From NCBI GenBank assembly GCA_005239435.1, contig SZNP01000004.1:62001-126000 (forward strand): a stretch of 64,000 bases of DNA, in the 5' to 3' direction. This document shows, piece by piece, positions 27,796 to 37,736 of this stretch; the stretch's first letter is position 1, and each line of letters starts with the position of its first letter. Made by a program: the position numbers and the translations under genes. The notes below the pieces were generated by a model that did not search any database, had not been told where the DNA came from, and saw only the letters and a program-made list of their open reading frames with translations. The DNA is from Halorussus salinisoli. Its GTDB lineage: Archaea; Halobacteriota; Halobacteria; Halobacteriales; Haladaptataceae.

Positions 27796-28740
27796 ATGTC
27801 GACAGAGACCAAAAACCGATCACACAGAGCTGATTGGTGGTCGAAAATCACCAATACGGCGTCATACGTGCAGGAACACCCGCTGGTCTGGCTCGCGCCA
27901 GCCATAGCGCTGTTGTTCCTGTTCAGACTCTATCCACTGATAGAAGTCGTTCGGATGAGCTTTACGAACATCTCGCTAATCCAGCCGGCGTACGAGTACG
28001 TCGGTTTCAACTCCTATATCGCCGTCATCACATCTACGGCGTTCCGGACGATGGCGAGAACGACCGCCATTTTCGTCGGTGCGAGTGTCATCGCGCAGCT
28101 TACACTTGGGATGATTCTCGCGTTAGCAATCAATTACGGCGTCAAGAAACACATCTACGGGAGTGTCTCGATACGCATTGCGGTCCTCTCAGCATGGGTG
28201 ATTCCGGGAATTGTCATCGGTATTCTCTGGAAGATCATGCTCATCGAGACGAATTACGGACTGGTGAACTACATTCTGGTCCAGTTGGGCTTCAACGTCG
28301 TCTCGTTCTTCTCGGACCCGCAGATGGCTCTCTTCTCGACGATTATGGCAAACACGTGGCGTGGAACCGCATTCTCGATGATCATGCTGTACGCTGGTCT
28401 CCAACAGGTACCCCAGCAGCTCTACCACGCTGCAAAGGTAGATGGGGCCGGCCCGATCGCCCGGTTTAGGCACGTAACTTTGCCACAAATCAAGCCAGTC
28501 GTGTTCATCAATATCGTCCTCATCACTATCTACACGGTCAACACGTTCGATATGATAATGAGCCTGACCGGGGGTGGACCCGGACGGGCAACAGAAGTGC
28601 TCTCGCTCTTCATGTACTTCCTCGGGTTCGAACAGTTCCAGTTGGGCCGGGCCGCGGCTGTTGCGGTCATTATGCTCGGCGTCAACGTCGTGATGACCCT
28701 TGTGTACGTTCGGTACTTGCTTTCAGAGGAGGAAATCTGA
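27796..28740 (+). CDS. ABC sugar permease, MalF/UgpA-like
   Basis: 314 residues with about six membrane helices. The coupling motif LPQIKPVVFINIVLIT precedes the last helices, and YHAAKVDGAGPIARFRHVTL is the EAA loop that docks on the ATPase. Typical of the MalF/UgpA subfamily for oligosaccharides, glycerol-phosphate and similar solutes. Starts 20 bases after the binding protein. Confidence 0.9.
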   Translation: MSTETKNRSHRADWWSKITNTASYVQEHPLVWLAPAIALLFLFRLYPLIEVVRMSFTNISLIQPAYEYVGFNSYIAVITSTAFRTMARTTAIFVGASVIAQLTLGMILALAINYGVKKHIYGSVSIRIAVLSAWVIPGIVIGILWKIMLIETNYGLVNYILVQLGFNVVSFFSDPQMALFSTIMANTWRGTAFSMIMLYAGLQQVPQQLYHAAKVDGAGPIARFRHVTLPQIKPVVFINIVLITIYTVNTFDMIMSLTGGGPGRATEVLSLFMYFLGFEQFQLGRAAAVAVIMLGVNVVMTLVYVRYLLSEEEI

Positions 28741-28741
28741 G

Positions 28742-29635
28742 ATGAGCACTGAAGATAGTCGCCTTCCGTCAGTTAACCTTCGAACCCGTTCGCCAATCTC
28801 GTATCTGCGTTCGCTCGGGATGCTTGATTGGCTGGTATATCTCGTCTATGCTGGGGCACTCATGTTTTTCCTCTTCCCAGTCCTCTGGGTCGCCCTCATG
28901 AGCATCCGACCGGAGGGAGCAGTACTCTCGTATCCCGTGCGGTTCATCCCGACAGAGATCACGTTCGAACCCTACCGCGAAGTCCTCACGGGGTCAGACA
29001 TTGTTAAATGGCTGACTAACTCGATTAAAATCTCGGTACTGCAGGTGGTCGGTGTCGTGCTCGTGACAGTACCGTCCGCGTACGCCTTCTCACGGTTCGA
29101 CTTCCGCGGGAAGAAGGCAACGCTCTTCGGGGTCCTTCTCTTCCAGATGATCTCGCCAGTAGTCATCGTCATCCCGATGTACAACCTGATGGCAGACCTG
29201 AACCTACTAAACACCCACATCGGTATTATCTTCCTGTACATCGGGCTCCAATTGCCGTTCTCGATCTGGCTCATGAAGAGTTATTTCGATACGGTCCCCG
29301 AGGACCTCGACCGAGCGGCACGTGTCGACGGCTGTAGCCGCTTCCAGACGCTCTACCACGTTCTGCTGCCAGCCGTGCTCCCAGGAATTGCCGTCGTCGC
29401 CATCTTCAACTTCGTCTTCTCCTGGACGGAGTTCGTCATGGCGTTTACACTCCTCAACGATTCCGAACTCTACACCATCGCGGTTGGAATCTTCTCGTTC
29501 CAAGGGCAGCACGGCGCTAACTGGCGAGCAATCGCAGCAGCGAGCATGGTCGCAATCCTTCCGCTCCTTATCATGTTCGTCGTTCTCCAGCGATACTTCG
29601 TACAGGGGTTGACCGAAGGAGCCGTGAAAGGATGA
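28742..29635 (+). CDS. ABC sugar permease, MalG/UgpE-like
   Basis: 297 residues from the ATG at 28742, one base after the previous stop. Six membrane helices, with EAA loop PEDLDRAARVDGCSRFQTLY and the usual end LQRYFVQGLTEGAVKG, which is the diagnostic C-terminus of MalG-type permeases. Forms the channel with the MalF-like subunit. Confidence 0.9.
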   Translation: MSTEDSRLPSVNLRTRSPISYLRSLGMLDWLVYLVYAGALMFFLFPVLWVALMSIRPEGAVLSYPVRFIPTEITFEPYREVLTGSDIVKWLTNSIKISVLQVVGVVLVTVPSAYAFSRFDFRGKKATLFGVLLFQMISPVVIVIPMYNLMADLNLLNTHIGIIFLYIGLQLPFSIWLMKSYFDTVPEDLDRAARVDGCSRFQTLYHVLLPAVLPGIAVVAIFNFVFSWTEFVMAFTLLNDSELYTIAVGIFSFQGQHGANWRAIAAASMVAILPLLIMFVVLQRYFVQGLTEGAVKG

Positions 29636-29686
29636 CCTCGACTAGAACAGACCACCACCAAACATCGAAGATCACGAACTAGAACC

Positions 29687-30841
29687 ATGTCACAACTCGA
29701 ACTCAACAACATGTCGAAGTCGTATCAAGAATCAAACGGAGATACTGTTGTCGCCGTCGACGACCTGAGCCTTTCCATCGAGGACGGCGAATTCCTCGTC
29801 CTCGTCGGTCCATCAGGATGCGGAAAGTCGACAACACTTCACTGTATTGCTGGACTCGAAGAGGTGACCGGCGGCGAAATCCGAATCGAGGACGATGTCG
29901 TCAACGAGAAAAAACCAGAAGCAAGGAACATCGCCATGGTGTTCCAAAACTACGCCCTCTACCCCCACAAAACCGCACGGCAGAACATGGCCTTCGGGCT
30001 GAAGATGACGACGAACATGTCGGACGATGAAATTTCAGAGCGGGTGATGTGGGCGGCCGACCTGCTTGAAATCGAGGAGCTACTGGACGACAAGCCGAGC
30101 CAGCTCTCCGGCGGCCAACAACAACGTGTGGCGTTAGGCCGAGCAATCGTGCGGGAGCCGTCGGCCTTCTTGATGGACGAGCCGCTGTCAAACCTTGATG
30201 CAAAGCTCCGCTCCGAAATGCGAACCGAGATTCAGGAACTTCAACGAGAACTGAACACAACCACAGTGTACGTCACCCACGACCAAACCGAAGCGATGAC
30301 GATGGGCGATCGAATCGCCATTCTTGACCAAGGAGAACTCCAGCAAGTCGGCACACCACTCGAATGCTATCACGAACCCTCGAACCTGTTCGTTGCAGGG
30401 TTCATCGGCGAACCATCCATGAACTTCATAGAACTACAACGAGACGATAGTCAACTCACAAGCGAGAACATCGAGTACACCCTCTCAGATGAACTCGTGA
30501 CGAAAGTAGAACCAGCAACCCAAGTTACGATGGGTATTCGTCCAGAAGACATTGAACTAGCATCTACTGTCGACGAAACAGGACCGACCGTTTCGGCGAC
30601 GGCCGAAGTTGTCGAACCAATGGGTGACAGGAATATCCTCCATCTCGACCTGAACGGAACTGAATTGACTGCGACGCTCGCAGAAGACGAGTTGGTGTCC
30701 GAAGGGACAACTGTCGACTTGCATTTCCCGGAAAGCCGGCTTCACTTCTTCGAGACCACGACTGGAGATGCGCTGGTTAATCGTCGAGGCTTGGTCGAGA
30801 ACCTTCCATCGGAGTTCGCTACGGAGGTTGGTCAAGCATGA
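29687..30841 (+). CDS. ABC transporter ATPase, MalK/UgpC-like
   Basis: 384 residues. Walker A GPSGCGKST at about 44-52, Q-loop MVFQNYALYPHKTARQNM, signature LSGGQQQRVALGRAIV, Walker B AFLMDEPLSNLDAKLR, H-loop YVTHDQTEAMTMGDRIAILD, then a C-terminal TOBE domain that can bind a regulator. It powers the importer. Its stop overlaps the start of the oxidoreductase gene by four bases. Confidence 0.93.
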   Translation: MSQLELNNMSKSYQESNGDTVVAVDDLSLSIEDGEFLVLVGPSGCGKSTTLHCIAGLEEVTGGEIRIEDDVVNEKKPEARNIAMVFQNYALYPHKTARQNMAFGLKMTTNMSDDEISERVMWAADLLEIEELLDDKPSQLSGGQQQRVALGRAIVREPSAFLMDEPLSNLDAKLRSEMRTEIQELQRELNTTTVYVTHDQTEAMTMGDRIAILDQGELQQVGTPLECYHEPSNLFVAGFIGEPSMNFIELQRDDSQLTSENIEYTLSDELVTKVEPATQVTMGIRPEDIELASTVDETGPTVSATAEVVEPMGDRNILHLDLNGTELTATLAEDELVSEGTTVDLHFPESRLHFFETTTGDALVNRRGLVENLPSEFATEVGQA

Positions 30842-31923
30842 ACGAGGACGTAGTTACACTTGGTGCAATCGGTCTCGGTGGGCTCGCACAGCGGGAACTC
30901 GCGCTTTGTGAGGAGCTCGATAACGTCGACATCGTCGCCGGTGCCGATCCGGCAGCCGATGGCCGAGAAGCCTTCACCAAGGCACACGGTGGGGAAGTCT
31001 ATCAGGACTGCACATCGCTACTCAACGAACACGGCGACGCTCTCGATGCCGTCACCATCGTCACACCACATACCTTGCACTTCGACCAGGCAATGGAAGC
31101 CCTCGACTACGATCTCGACATCTTCCTCGAGAAGCCGATGGTCACTGATATCTCGGACGCCGTGCAGCTTGTTGATCGCATCAACGCCACAGACCAGACG
31201 CTACAGGTTGGCTATCAGCGCCACTTCCATCCAGCGTATCAGAAGATCAAGGCCCTCATCGATGATGGTGCAATCGGCGATCTCCATACGGTCAATTGCT
31301 TCCTCGGACAAGACTGGATCCGTCGATTCGACAGCGCATGGCGGAGCAATCCCGACCTGTCCGGTGGCGGCCAACTATACGACTCCGGCTCACATCTGTT
31401 GGATACCTTGTTATGGACGACAGGGACGCTACCGCAGACGGTCGCTGCGACGATGGACTACCGCCAGCACGAATGTGACGTGAACTCGTCGCTGGCAATC
31501 GAACTCGAACGCAACGGCAACCCCGTGACAGCGAGCGTCAGTGTGACGGCTGATGGGACCAGTACGAGCGGAACGGAGGAAGGGCTCTTCATCTGGGGGA
31601 CCGACGGGCGACTCTCGTTCACCAAATCGGGGCTCACACGGCACGGCAAAGGAGAGGGAGAACGCGATACCGCAGAAAAAATTCCCGTCGAGACTGATCC
31701 CTCGTTCGAGATGTTGGCCCAAAAGAAACTAGAGAACTTCTTCGATGCTGTCAGAGCAAACGACGAGCCAGCCGTGAGCGGCGAATATGGACTCCAAGTA
31801 ACGGCGTTAACCGAAGCCGCATATCGTGCTGCCGACTCCGGTCAGCGAGCCCACGTACAACACCTAATCGACACCGCTCGGAGCGAAACGGTCCAATCCG
31901 CACAGGTGGAGGGAGACGACTAA
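30838..31923 (+). CDS. Gfo/Idh/MocA-family dehydrogenase
   Basis: 361 residues. An N-terminal Rossmann domain has GAIGLGGLAQRELALCEELD, and the conserved EKP of the family is in DIFLEKPMV near residue 98. GGQLYDSGSHLLDTLLWTTG supplies the catalytic Asp-His pair in the C-terminal domain. These enzymes oxidise or reduce sugars, sugar acids or inositols with NAD(P). It overlaps both neighbours by 1-4 bases, so it is part of the same transcript as the importer. Confidence 0.88.
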   Translation: MNEDVVTLGAIGLGGLAQRELALCEELDNVDIVAGADPAADGREAFTKAHGGEVYQDCTSLLNEHGDALDAVTIVTPHTLHFDQAMEALDYDLDIFLEKPMVTDISDAVQLVDRINATDQTLQVGYQRHFHPAYQKIKALIDDGAIGDLHTVNCFLGQDWIRRFDSAWRSNPDLSGGGQLYDSGSHLLDTLLWTTGTLPQTVAATMDYRQHECDVNSSLAIELERNGNPVTASVSVTADGTSTSGTEEGLFIWGTDGRLSFTKSGLTRHGKGEGERDTAEKIPVETDPSFEMLAQKKLENFFDAVRANDEPAVSGEYGLQVTALTEAAYRAADSGQRAHVQHLIDTARSETVQSAQVEGDD

Positions 31924-32840
31924 TGGAACTCGGCCTCCTCACCGCGACGTGCCACGAGTCAGACCTCCATGCAATCGCCGCACGAGCAAGCGATATCGGG
32001 TATGAGACGCTCGAACTGGCGGCGTGGCCGGCGGACGACGACGTGCGAAACACAGATGAACTTCGGTTTTCCCCAAGTCGGGCCGCTGAAGAGCCAGAAC
32101 ACGGGCAAAGCGTACTGGACGAACTCGCCGCGTACGACCTTACGGTTGAGTCGTTAGCGTACTATCCGAACAACCTCCACCCGGACCCTGAGGAGCGACA
32201 AGGGAATCAGGCGCACCTGAAAGACGTGATTCGAGCCGCCTCGAACATGGATATCGATTTGGTCGGAACGTTCATCGGCCGTGATCCATCTATGCCGATC
32301 GATAAGGCATTAGAGGACGCAAAATCAGAGTGGCCCGAGATCGTCGCGTTCGCAGAGCGTCACGACGTTCGCCTGATGATCGAAAACTGTCCGATGGACC
32401 ATTACGGAGCCTATGGAACAAACCTCTTCTACAGCCCAGCCATCTGGGACGAACTCTTCGAAGCAATCGATAGCGACTACCTGGGGCTGAATTACGACCC
32501 CAGTCATCTCTACTGGCTCGATATCGACCATACAGAGATGATCAATCGATACAGTGATAGGATCTTTCAAGCGCACGCGAAGGACACAGAAATCCGAACC
32601 GAGCGCCGGGACGAGATCGGTATCTTGGCCGATCGTGCGTCGACTGAGGACCACTGGTGGCGCTACCGGATCCCTGGACTCGGGGACATCGACTGGAGTG
32701 CCTACATCCGAACGCTCTACGACGCCGGCTTCGACGGAGCGCTCGTAATCGAGCATGAAGACCCAACGTTCGAGACCAGTGTGGAACGGTTCTGGAAAGG
32801 CGCCGAAATCGGGTATCGTGAGTTAGCCCCATACCTCTGA
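31923..32840 (+). CDS. Sugar-phosphate isomerase/epimerase (xylose-isomerase-like TIM barrel)
   Basis: 305 residues. AP-endonuclease-2 TIM barrel fold: N-terminal MELGLLTATCHESDLHAIAA, then DVRLMIENCPMDH (metal-binding Glu), LGLNYDPSHLYWLDIDHTEM (Asp, His), FQAHAKDTEI (His) and ALVIEHEDPTF (Glu). All four metal ligands are present. With the adjacent dehydrogenase it resembles 3-keto-sugar or inosose isomerase pairs. Last gene of the tight operon; glycerate kinase follows after 258 bases. Confidence 0.85.
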   Translation: MELGLLTATCHESDLHAIAARASDIGYETLELAAWPADDDVRNTDELRFSPSRAAEEPEHGQSVLDELAAYDLTVESLAYYPNNLHPDPEERQGNQAHLKDVIRAASNMDIDLVGTFIGRDPSMPIDKALEDAKSEWPEIVAFAERHDVRLMIENCPMDHYGAYGTNLFYSPAIWDELFEAIDSDYLGLNYDPSHLYWLDIDHTEMINRYSDRIFQAHAKDTEIRTERRDEIGILADRASTEDHWWRYRIPGLGDIDWSAYIRTLYDAGFDGALVIEHEDPTFETSVERFWKGAEIGYRELAPYL

Positions 32841-33098
32841 GATTGCCGTAACGATACCATTTCGAGAGTACAAACAGCAATCGCTCTTTTTGAAACGCTA
32901 CGCACTACACAACATGACGACGACACGGAATTCACATAGTACAGCGCAATCGCTATCTGGAAAGCACCAGCCCACTTTGCTCTCAGCCATCGTGGGTGAT
33001 AACCACTCCTATAAAGTAGGCACTGGAGGTAGATTCCACCCGCCCGGTACCATCCGGCCACCCCGCGCTGTCGTTCACAAGCGAGGTGAGATGCAATC

Positions 33099-34502
33099 GT
33101 GAGCGACCCGCCGAATCGTGATACCAATCAACTTACCCCTGAGTCAGTTGTTCGCGACTGCCTAGCGGCAGGCATCGCAGCCGCGCATCCCCAAACAGTC
33201 ATCGAGAAAACGGTCACCGTCGAGGGAGCTCAGCTGGTGATTAACCCGCTGACGGACGATGACGGAATAGAGGTTTCGCTTGACAGATGGGACGAAGTTC
33301 GTGTCTTGGGTGGCGGAAAAGCCGCAGGTGAGATGGCCAAGGTACTCGAGCAGAAACTCGGCGAGCGCCTCGACAGCGGGAGTATCGTCACTAATATGCC
33401 CGTCGACACTGACCTGATAACGGTACACGAGGGTGACCATCCCTTACCGACGGAGCGCAATGTCACCGCAACTGCCGATCTCCTTGACGACGCGCAAACA
33501 GCTACCGAAGACACACTCATCCTTGCGCCGGTAACTGGTGGAGGCAGCGCGCTGTTGGCCGCGCCTGCCGGACCTTGTACTATCGACGACCTCCGAACGG
33601 TGACAGACGATCTCTTGACCGCAGGTGCCAACATCACGGATGTAAATACAGTTCGAAGACACCTCTCTCGTCTCAAAGGGGGCGGCCTCCAATCGATTGC
33701 GGCACCTGCCGATGTCATTGGTCTACTCCTGAGTGATGTCGTCGGCGGTGACCCCGCCGCTATCGCGAGTGGACCAACTGTTCCGGCCACCACGACGTCA
33801 GACGAGGTACATACTATTCTCCAACGCTACGACGTATCCCTCTCAGACAACCTCCAGCAGTTCCTGAGTGCAGCGTCCGATGGAGACACTTCCGGGACCA
33901 GCAATTCGGCAGGTGATACAGCGCAGCCAGCCCAGAGAGCCGTCACGGACGACACCAATCGGATAGTGGAAAACTGCGTGCTCGGAGACAACGAGACTGC
34001 TATTGACGCCGCATGCAGACACGCTCGCGACCATGGCTACGACGCATTGGTCCTGTCAGCCCGTATCTCCGGTGAAGCCCGAGAATCAGCGAAGGTCCAT
34101 GTCGCTATCGCCGAAGAGTGCCTCCAGAGCGGGCGCCCGATCGACCCGCCTGCAGTGCTCATTTCGGGGGGCGAAACCACTGTCACTGTCTCCGGAGACG
34201 GCACTGGCGGGCCTAATTTGGAGTTTGCCCTCTCAGGGGCACTCGAACTTGAAAGAAGTGACCTACCCGAGAAAGTGTGCATCGGAAGTATCGACACTGA
34301 TGGCCACGATGGAGCGACAGAGACAGCAGGCGCCGTCGTCGATACGGAAACGATCGCTCCCTCCGATCGTGAACGAGCGGTCGAATCACTACACGACAAT
34401 GATGCATTAGCCCCACTCCGAGACGCTGGGACGCTTGTCGAGACTGGCCCTACGGGAACGAACGTCAATGACCTTAGGATCATCGTGGTTGAGGACAACT
34501 GA
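33099..34502 (+). CDS. Glycerate 2-kinase (MOFRL family)
   Basis: 467 residues from GTG at 33099. DUF4147 N-terminal half with VRVLGGGKAAGEMAKVLEQK, VHEGDHPLPTERN and LILAPVTGGGSALLAAPAGP. The C-terminal MOFRL half has DALVLSARISGEARESAKVH, PAVLISGGETTVTVSGDGTG, PNLEFAL, and SIDTDGHDGATETAGAVVDT. Phosphorylates D-glycerate to 2-phosphoglycerate, feeding glycolysis. Its place after the sugar operon suggests that breakdown of the imported compound yields glycerate. Confidence 0.88.
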   Translation: MSDPPNRDTNQLTPESVVRDCLAAGIAAAHPQTVIEKTVTVEGAQLVINPLTDDDGIEVSLDRWDEVRVLGGGKAAGEMAKVLEQKLGERLDSGSIVTNMPVDTDLITVHEGDHPLPTERNVTATADLLDDAQTATEDTLILAPVTGGGSALLAAPAGPCTIDDLRTVTDDLLTAGANITDVNTVRRHLSRLKGGGLQSIAAPADVIGLLLSDVVGGDPAAIASGPTVPATTTSDEVHTILQRYDVSLSDNLQQFLSAASDGDTSGTSNSAGDTAQPAQRAVTDDTNRIVENCVLGDNETAIDAACRHARDHGYDALVLSARISGEARESAKVHVAIAEECLQSGRPIDPPAVLISGGETTVTVSGDGTGGPNLEFALSGALELERSDLPEKVCIGSIDTDGHDGATETAGAVVDTETIAPSDRERAVESLHDNDALAPLRDAGTLVETGPTGTNVNDLRIIVVEDN

Positions 34503-34615
34503 CAGTACCGACTGCACACACTGAATCCACCCGGCTCGCCAGCAATTGGACGTTAGAGTCCTGAATTGGCGAGGGGCCTAGTCAATGTCTGTTCAGTGAA
34601 CTGCCTTGGGATTAG

Positions 34616-35094
34616 GTGGAGACGGTGAATGCGCGCCCCGTAAGGGTCGTCGTCGCGGACCCACGCGGTGCCACCGTGAAAACATACACGTCCGTCGCCG
34701 AGGGCGGGTGGGACGAACCAGTTCTCGACCCCTCTGGATGGACACTCGTTGGCCGTGTTCCCGAGTACGACACGTTCGTCCTGGAGTCTTCCAAGGATGA
34801 TATGTTCGAGTACGCCGGCGCCGCGCACATTGTCGGCCGCCTCCCGACCGGAGAGACGTACGCTACACGTTCAGAGGCGTCGATCAGCCAGCAGGACACT
34901 AACCGGTTCGTCCGACTCCGGACGAAACTGCAAGCCGTAGCGAACGACGGATATGCCGTCGAGATAGTCGTTCGGGAAACCGACCTTCCGGACGACCAAG
35001 GCCTCGATGAAGTCTACCGAACCCATACACGCAGAGCGGCGGTCAAGTCGCGAATGTTTCGGACACCACCCGAAGCACGTTCTCAATCGAGGTT
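34616..35094 (+). pseudogene. Unknown gene, 5' truncated and decaying
   Basis: The frame opens right after a TAG at 34613, with GTG codons at 34616 and 34625. It gives protein-like sequence, VRVVVADPRGATVKTYTSVA through GWTLVGRVPEYDTFVLESSK and AVEIVVRETDLPDDQGLDEV, up to about 35090. After that the codon use turns abnormal. Around 35118-35250 a different frame reads TGCGGLQAENRLAYVHRTSF and LLGMDQHYGSATGRGE before a stop. So this seems to be one gene broken by shifts, or two remnants. Not recognised. Confidence 0.4.
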
Positions 35095-35604
35095 ACGCCA
35101 GCACGTCCGCGGGACCACAGCGCATTCACTGGCTGCGGTGGCCTTCAAGCAGAGAACAGACTCGCGTACGTCCATCGCACGAGTTTCCAGTGGAAGCGCG
35201 ACAGGCTCCTCGGCATGGACCAGCACTACGGCAGTGCGACGGGCCGCGGCGAGTAGACATTCAACGCCTAACCGCGGGGTCCGTCCCCAACCCACTTGAG
35301 GACCAGGTATGGAAGACTTAGCCATCAACGACGAGGACCTGCTCTTAGATACTCCTACCTAGACTGGCTCGCCGCAATGTCGAACTCCGACTCGTCTTCC
35401 GTCTCGTACTGATGGACGTGCTGAATTCATCCTCTGTAGTCCGAACTGGCGATTTGCTAGAGGCGTAAATATTATACTCATACTTCGGTCTTTCCCAGCC
35501 TCAGACTTGCTAATCTCGTGACCAACCCTACACCGTATCTCTATCATTTAACAGAGGAGGGTTAAAGGACAGAAGTGAATTAAGCGGAATACTAATACCG
35601 TGTA
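35095..35604. other. Non-coding stretch with gene debris and a dispersed-repeat copy
   Basis: Contains decayed coding pieces to about 35360. A copy of the CCTCTGTAT repeat (gtgctgaattcatcctctgt) lies at 35419-35440. After that it is AT-rich with no gene. Confidence 0.4.
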
Positions 35605-36753
35605 TTATACTTCCATCCTCTCGCCACGGTCGTCGCTCTCCTTGATGGCCGCCAGAATCCGCTGGACTGCGAGGCCGTCCTCGAAGTTTGGGTGGTAGTC
35701 GCCGTCAGAACTGCCGGCGTCCGCGCCGCCTCCGTCACAGGCCGCGTCGACCGCCGAGAGGAACTCGTAGTTCTCATGGACGAAGGTGTGCTCCCACCCG
35801 ATGACGTGGCCCGGCGGCCACCAGTGCTCGATGTAGGGGTCGTCGGCGTCGGTGACCAGCACAGTCTCGTACCCCCTGTCGTCGCCCCGTAGCACCTCTA
35901 GTTCGTTCAGGCGTTCGAGCGAGAACCGCAGGCTCCCCTCGGAACCGTGAATCTCGACGGTGTGGTCGTTCTTGTGGCCCGTGGCGAACCGCGAGGCCTC
36001 GAACGTGGCCATCGCGCCGCCCTCAAGTTCGGCCTGCGCGGAGTAGGCGTCGTCGACCGTGACTGGCCGGGTTTCGGGGTCGCCGTCACTCTCGTCACCT
36101 TCGACGGGCCGTTCGTCCACGAAGGTCCGGAGGTGCCCGCTGACGCGCTCGACGTCACCGACGAGGAAGCGCGCGAGGTCGATGGTGTGCGCGCCCAGAT
36201 CCCCCAGCGCGCCGCTCCCGGCCAGCTCCTCGCTGGTTCGCCACGACCACGGCACCTCAGGGTCGACCAACCAGTCCTGGAGGTACCGCCCCCGGAACTG
36301 GTGGATCTCGCCGAGTTCGCCGGCCTCGATCAGGTTCTTCGCGTACCGGATGGCCGGGACGTACCGGTAGTTGAATGCGGTGGCGGTCGGCACCCCCGCC
36401 TCGGCCGCGGCGTCGGCCATGCGCTCGGCAGTGTCGAGGTCGTTGGCGAGGGGTTTCTCGCAGAGTACCGGTGTGCCCGCCTCTAGCGCTGCGACGGACG
36501 GGTCGGCGTGGACGTGGTTCGGCCCGAGGTTGAAGAAAGCGTCTACCTCGTCGACCACGTTCGCCCAGTCGGTCGCGGTCCGCTCGAACCCGAGGCGGTC
36601 GGCCGCCTCGCCCAGCGCCTCCTCGTCGCGGCCGACCAGCACGTGGCGCTCGACCTCGGGCGCCTCCGGGAAGAACATCGATAATCGCGCCAGCGCGTTC
36701 GCGTGAGCCTTCCCCATGAATCGATAACCAAGGACACCGATTTTGATTGCCAT
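35605..36753 (-). CDS. Gfo/Idh/MocA-family dehydrogenase (second copy type)
   Basis: 382 residues. MAIKIGVLGYRFMGKAHANA opens the Rossmann fold, EKP is in GTPVLCEKPLANDLDTAERM, and GALGDLGAHTIDLARFLVGD carries the catalytic His. It belongs to a different subfamily from the copy at 30838. GC content is much higher than in the flanking DNA. It follows the TIM-barrel gene at 36765 by 11 bases and is clearly co-transcribed with it. Likely oxidises a carbohydrate, possibly the same compound as the upstream cluster. Confidence 0.88.
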   Translation of the reverse strand: MAIKIGVLGYRFMGKAHANALARLSMFFPEAPEVERHVLVGRDEEALGEAADRLGFERTATDWANVVDEVDAFFNLGPNHVHADPSVAALEAGTPVLCEKPLANDLDTAERMADAAAEAGVPTATAFNYRYVPAIRYAKNLIEAGELGEIHQFRGRYLQDWLVDPEVPWSWRTSEELAGSGALGDLGAHTIDLARFLVGDVERVSGHLRTFVDERPVEGDESDGDPETRPVTVDDAYSAQAELEGGAMATFEASRFATGHKNDHTVEIHGSEGSLRFSLERLNELEVLRGDDRGYETVLVTDADDPYIEHWWPPGHVIGWEHTFVHENYEFLSAVDAACDGGGADAGSSDGDYHPNFEDGLAVQRILAAIKESDDRGERMEV

Positions 36754-36764
36754 CGTCGGTCACC

Positions 36765-37736
36765 TCATTCGGTCCAGTAGGCCTCGCCGGGCTGGTCGCG
36801 GAACACCGCGCGCTGGAGCATCGCCACCGCCTTCTCCAGCCCCTCGTTGGAGCTGGTCAGCGAGTCCTCGTGCTCGATCGAGAGCGCGCCGTCGTAGCCG
36901 ACCATCCGGAGCGTGCTCACGACGTCCTTCCAGTGGTCCTCGCCGTGGCCGTAGCCGACCGACCGGAACAGCCACGACCGATTGGCCTCCTCGTCGTAGG
37001 GCACCGTGTCGAGCACGCCCTTGTACCGGGCGTTGGCGTCGTACACCTTGGTGTCCTTGGCGTGGAAGTGGTGGATGGCGTCGTGCTCGCCCAGGAACCG
37101 GATGGCGTCGGTCACGTCGATGCCCTGCCAGTAGAGGTGCGAGGGATCGAAGTTCGCGCCGATGCGCTCGTTGGTCTCCTCGCGCAGCCGGAGCATCCCG
37201 GAGGGCTCGTACACTAGCATGTTCGGGTGCATCTCGATGGCGACGTTCACGCCGTGGTCGGCGGCGTGTTCCGCGAGGTCCTGCCAGTACGGGATGGCGA
37301 CCTCCTCCCACTGGTACCGGTGGGCCTCGGCGTGCTCGCCCGGCCAGGGTGCCGTCACCCAGTTGGGTGTCTCGTCGTTCGGACTCCCTGCCGGCAGCCC
37401 CGAGAAGGTCGTGACCGCGTTCACGTCGAGCTGGTCGGCGAGCTCGATAGCCTCTCGGAGCTCGGTGTCGGCCCGCTCGGCTTTCTCGTCGTCGGGGTGC
37501 AAGGGGTTGTTGTGCGTCGCCAGTGCCGAGATGCGCAACTCGTACTCGTCGAGCAGGTTGAACAGGTGATTCTGGGCCTCATCGTCGTCCAGATACTCCT
37601 CGCGCGGCAGGTGAGTGTCGCCGGGGTGGCCCCCGCAGCCGAGTTCGACCGCGTCGACCCCGATACCGTGGAGGTACGCCAGCGCGTCGTCCAGCGACTG
37701 GCCGCCGAGCGGAACGGTGAGAACGCCGATGTCCAT
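36765..37736 (-). CDS. Sugar-phosphate isomerase/epimerase (TIM barrel, second pair)
   Basis: 323 residues. MDIGVLTVPLGGQSLDDALA, with metal ligands in NVAIEMHPNMLVYEP, ANFDPSHLYWQGIDVTDAIR, HHFHAKDTKVYD and GALSIEHEDSLTSSNEGLEK. Same fold as the enzyme at 31923. The GC-rich composition matches its partner dehydrogenase, so the pair was probably acquired together. The 388-base AT-rich upstream region would hold the promoter. Confidence 0.88.
   Translation of the reverse strand: MDIGVLTVPLGGQSLDDALAYLHGIGVDAVELGCGGHPGDTHLPREEYLDDDEAQNHLFNLLDEYELRISALATHNNPLHPDDEKAERADTELREAIELADQLDVNAVTTFSGLPAGSPNDETPNWVTAPWPGEHAEAHRYQWEEVAIPYWQDLAEHAADHGVNVAIEMHPNMLVYEPSGMLRLREETNERIGANFDPSHLYWQGIDVTDAIRFLGEHDAIHHFHAKDTKVYDANARYKGVLDTVPYDEEANRSWLFRSVGYGHGEDHWKDVVSTLRMVGYDGALSIEHEDSLTSSNEGLEKAVAMLQRAVFRDQPGEAYWTE

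Noticed and set aside
32890..33102. Small ORF before glycerate kinase
   Set aside because: Its translation has no coding bias and overlaps the GTG start of the kinase; it more likely is leader/promoter sequence (tataaagtagg near 33009).
36257..37414. Long open frames on both strands (up to 223 codons) over the second dehydrogenase/isomerase pair
   Set aside because: They are shadows caused by high GC; their translations are Arg/Pro/Gly-rich without family motifs, while the annotated frames carry clear motifs.
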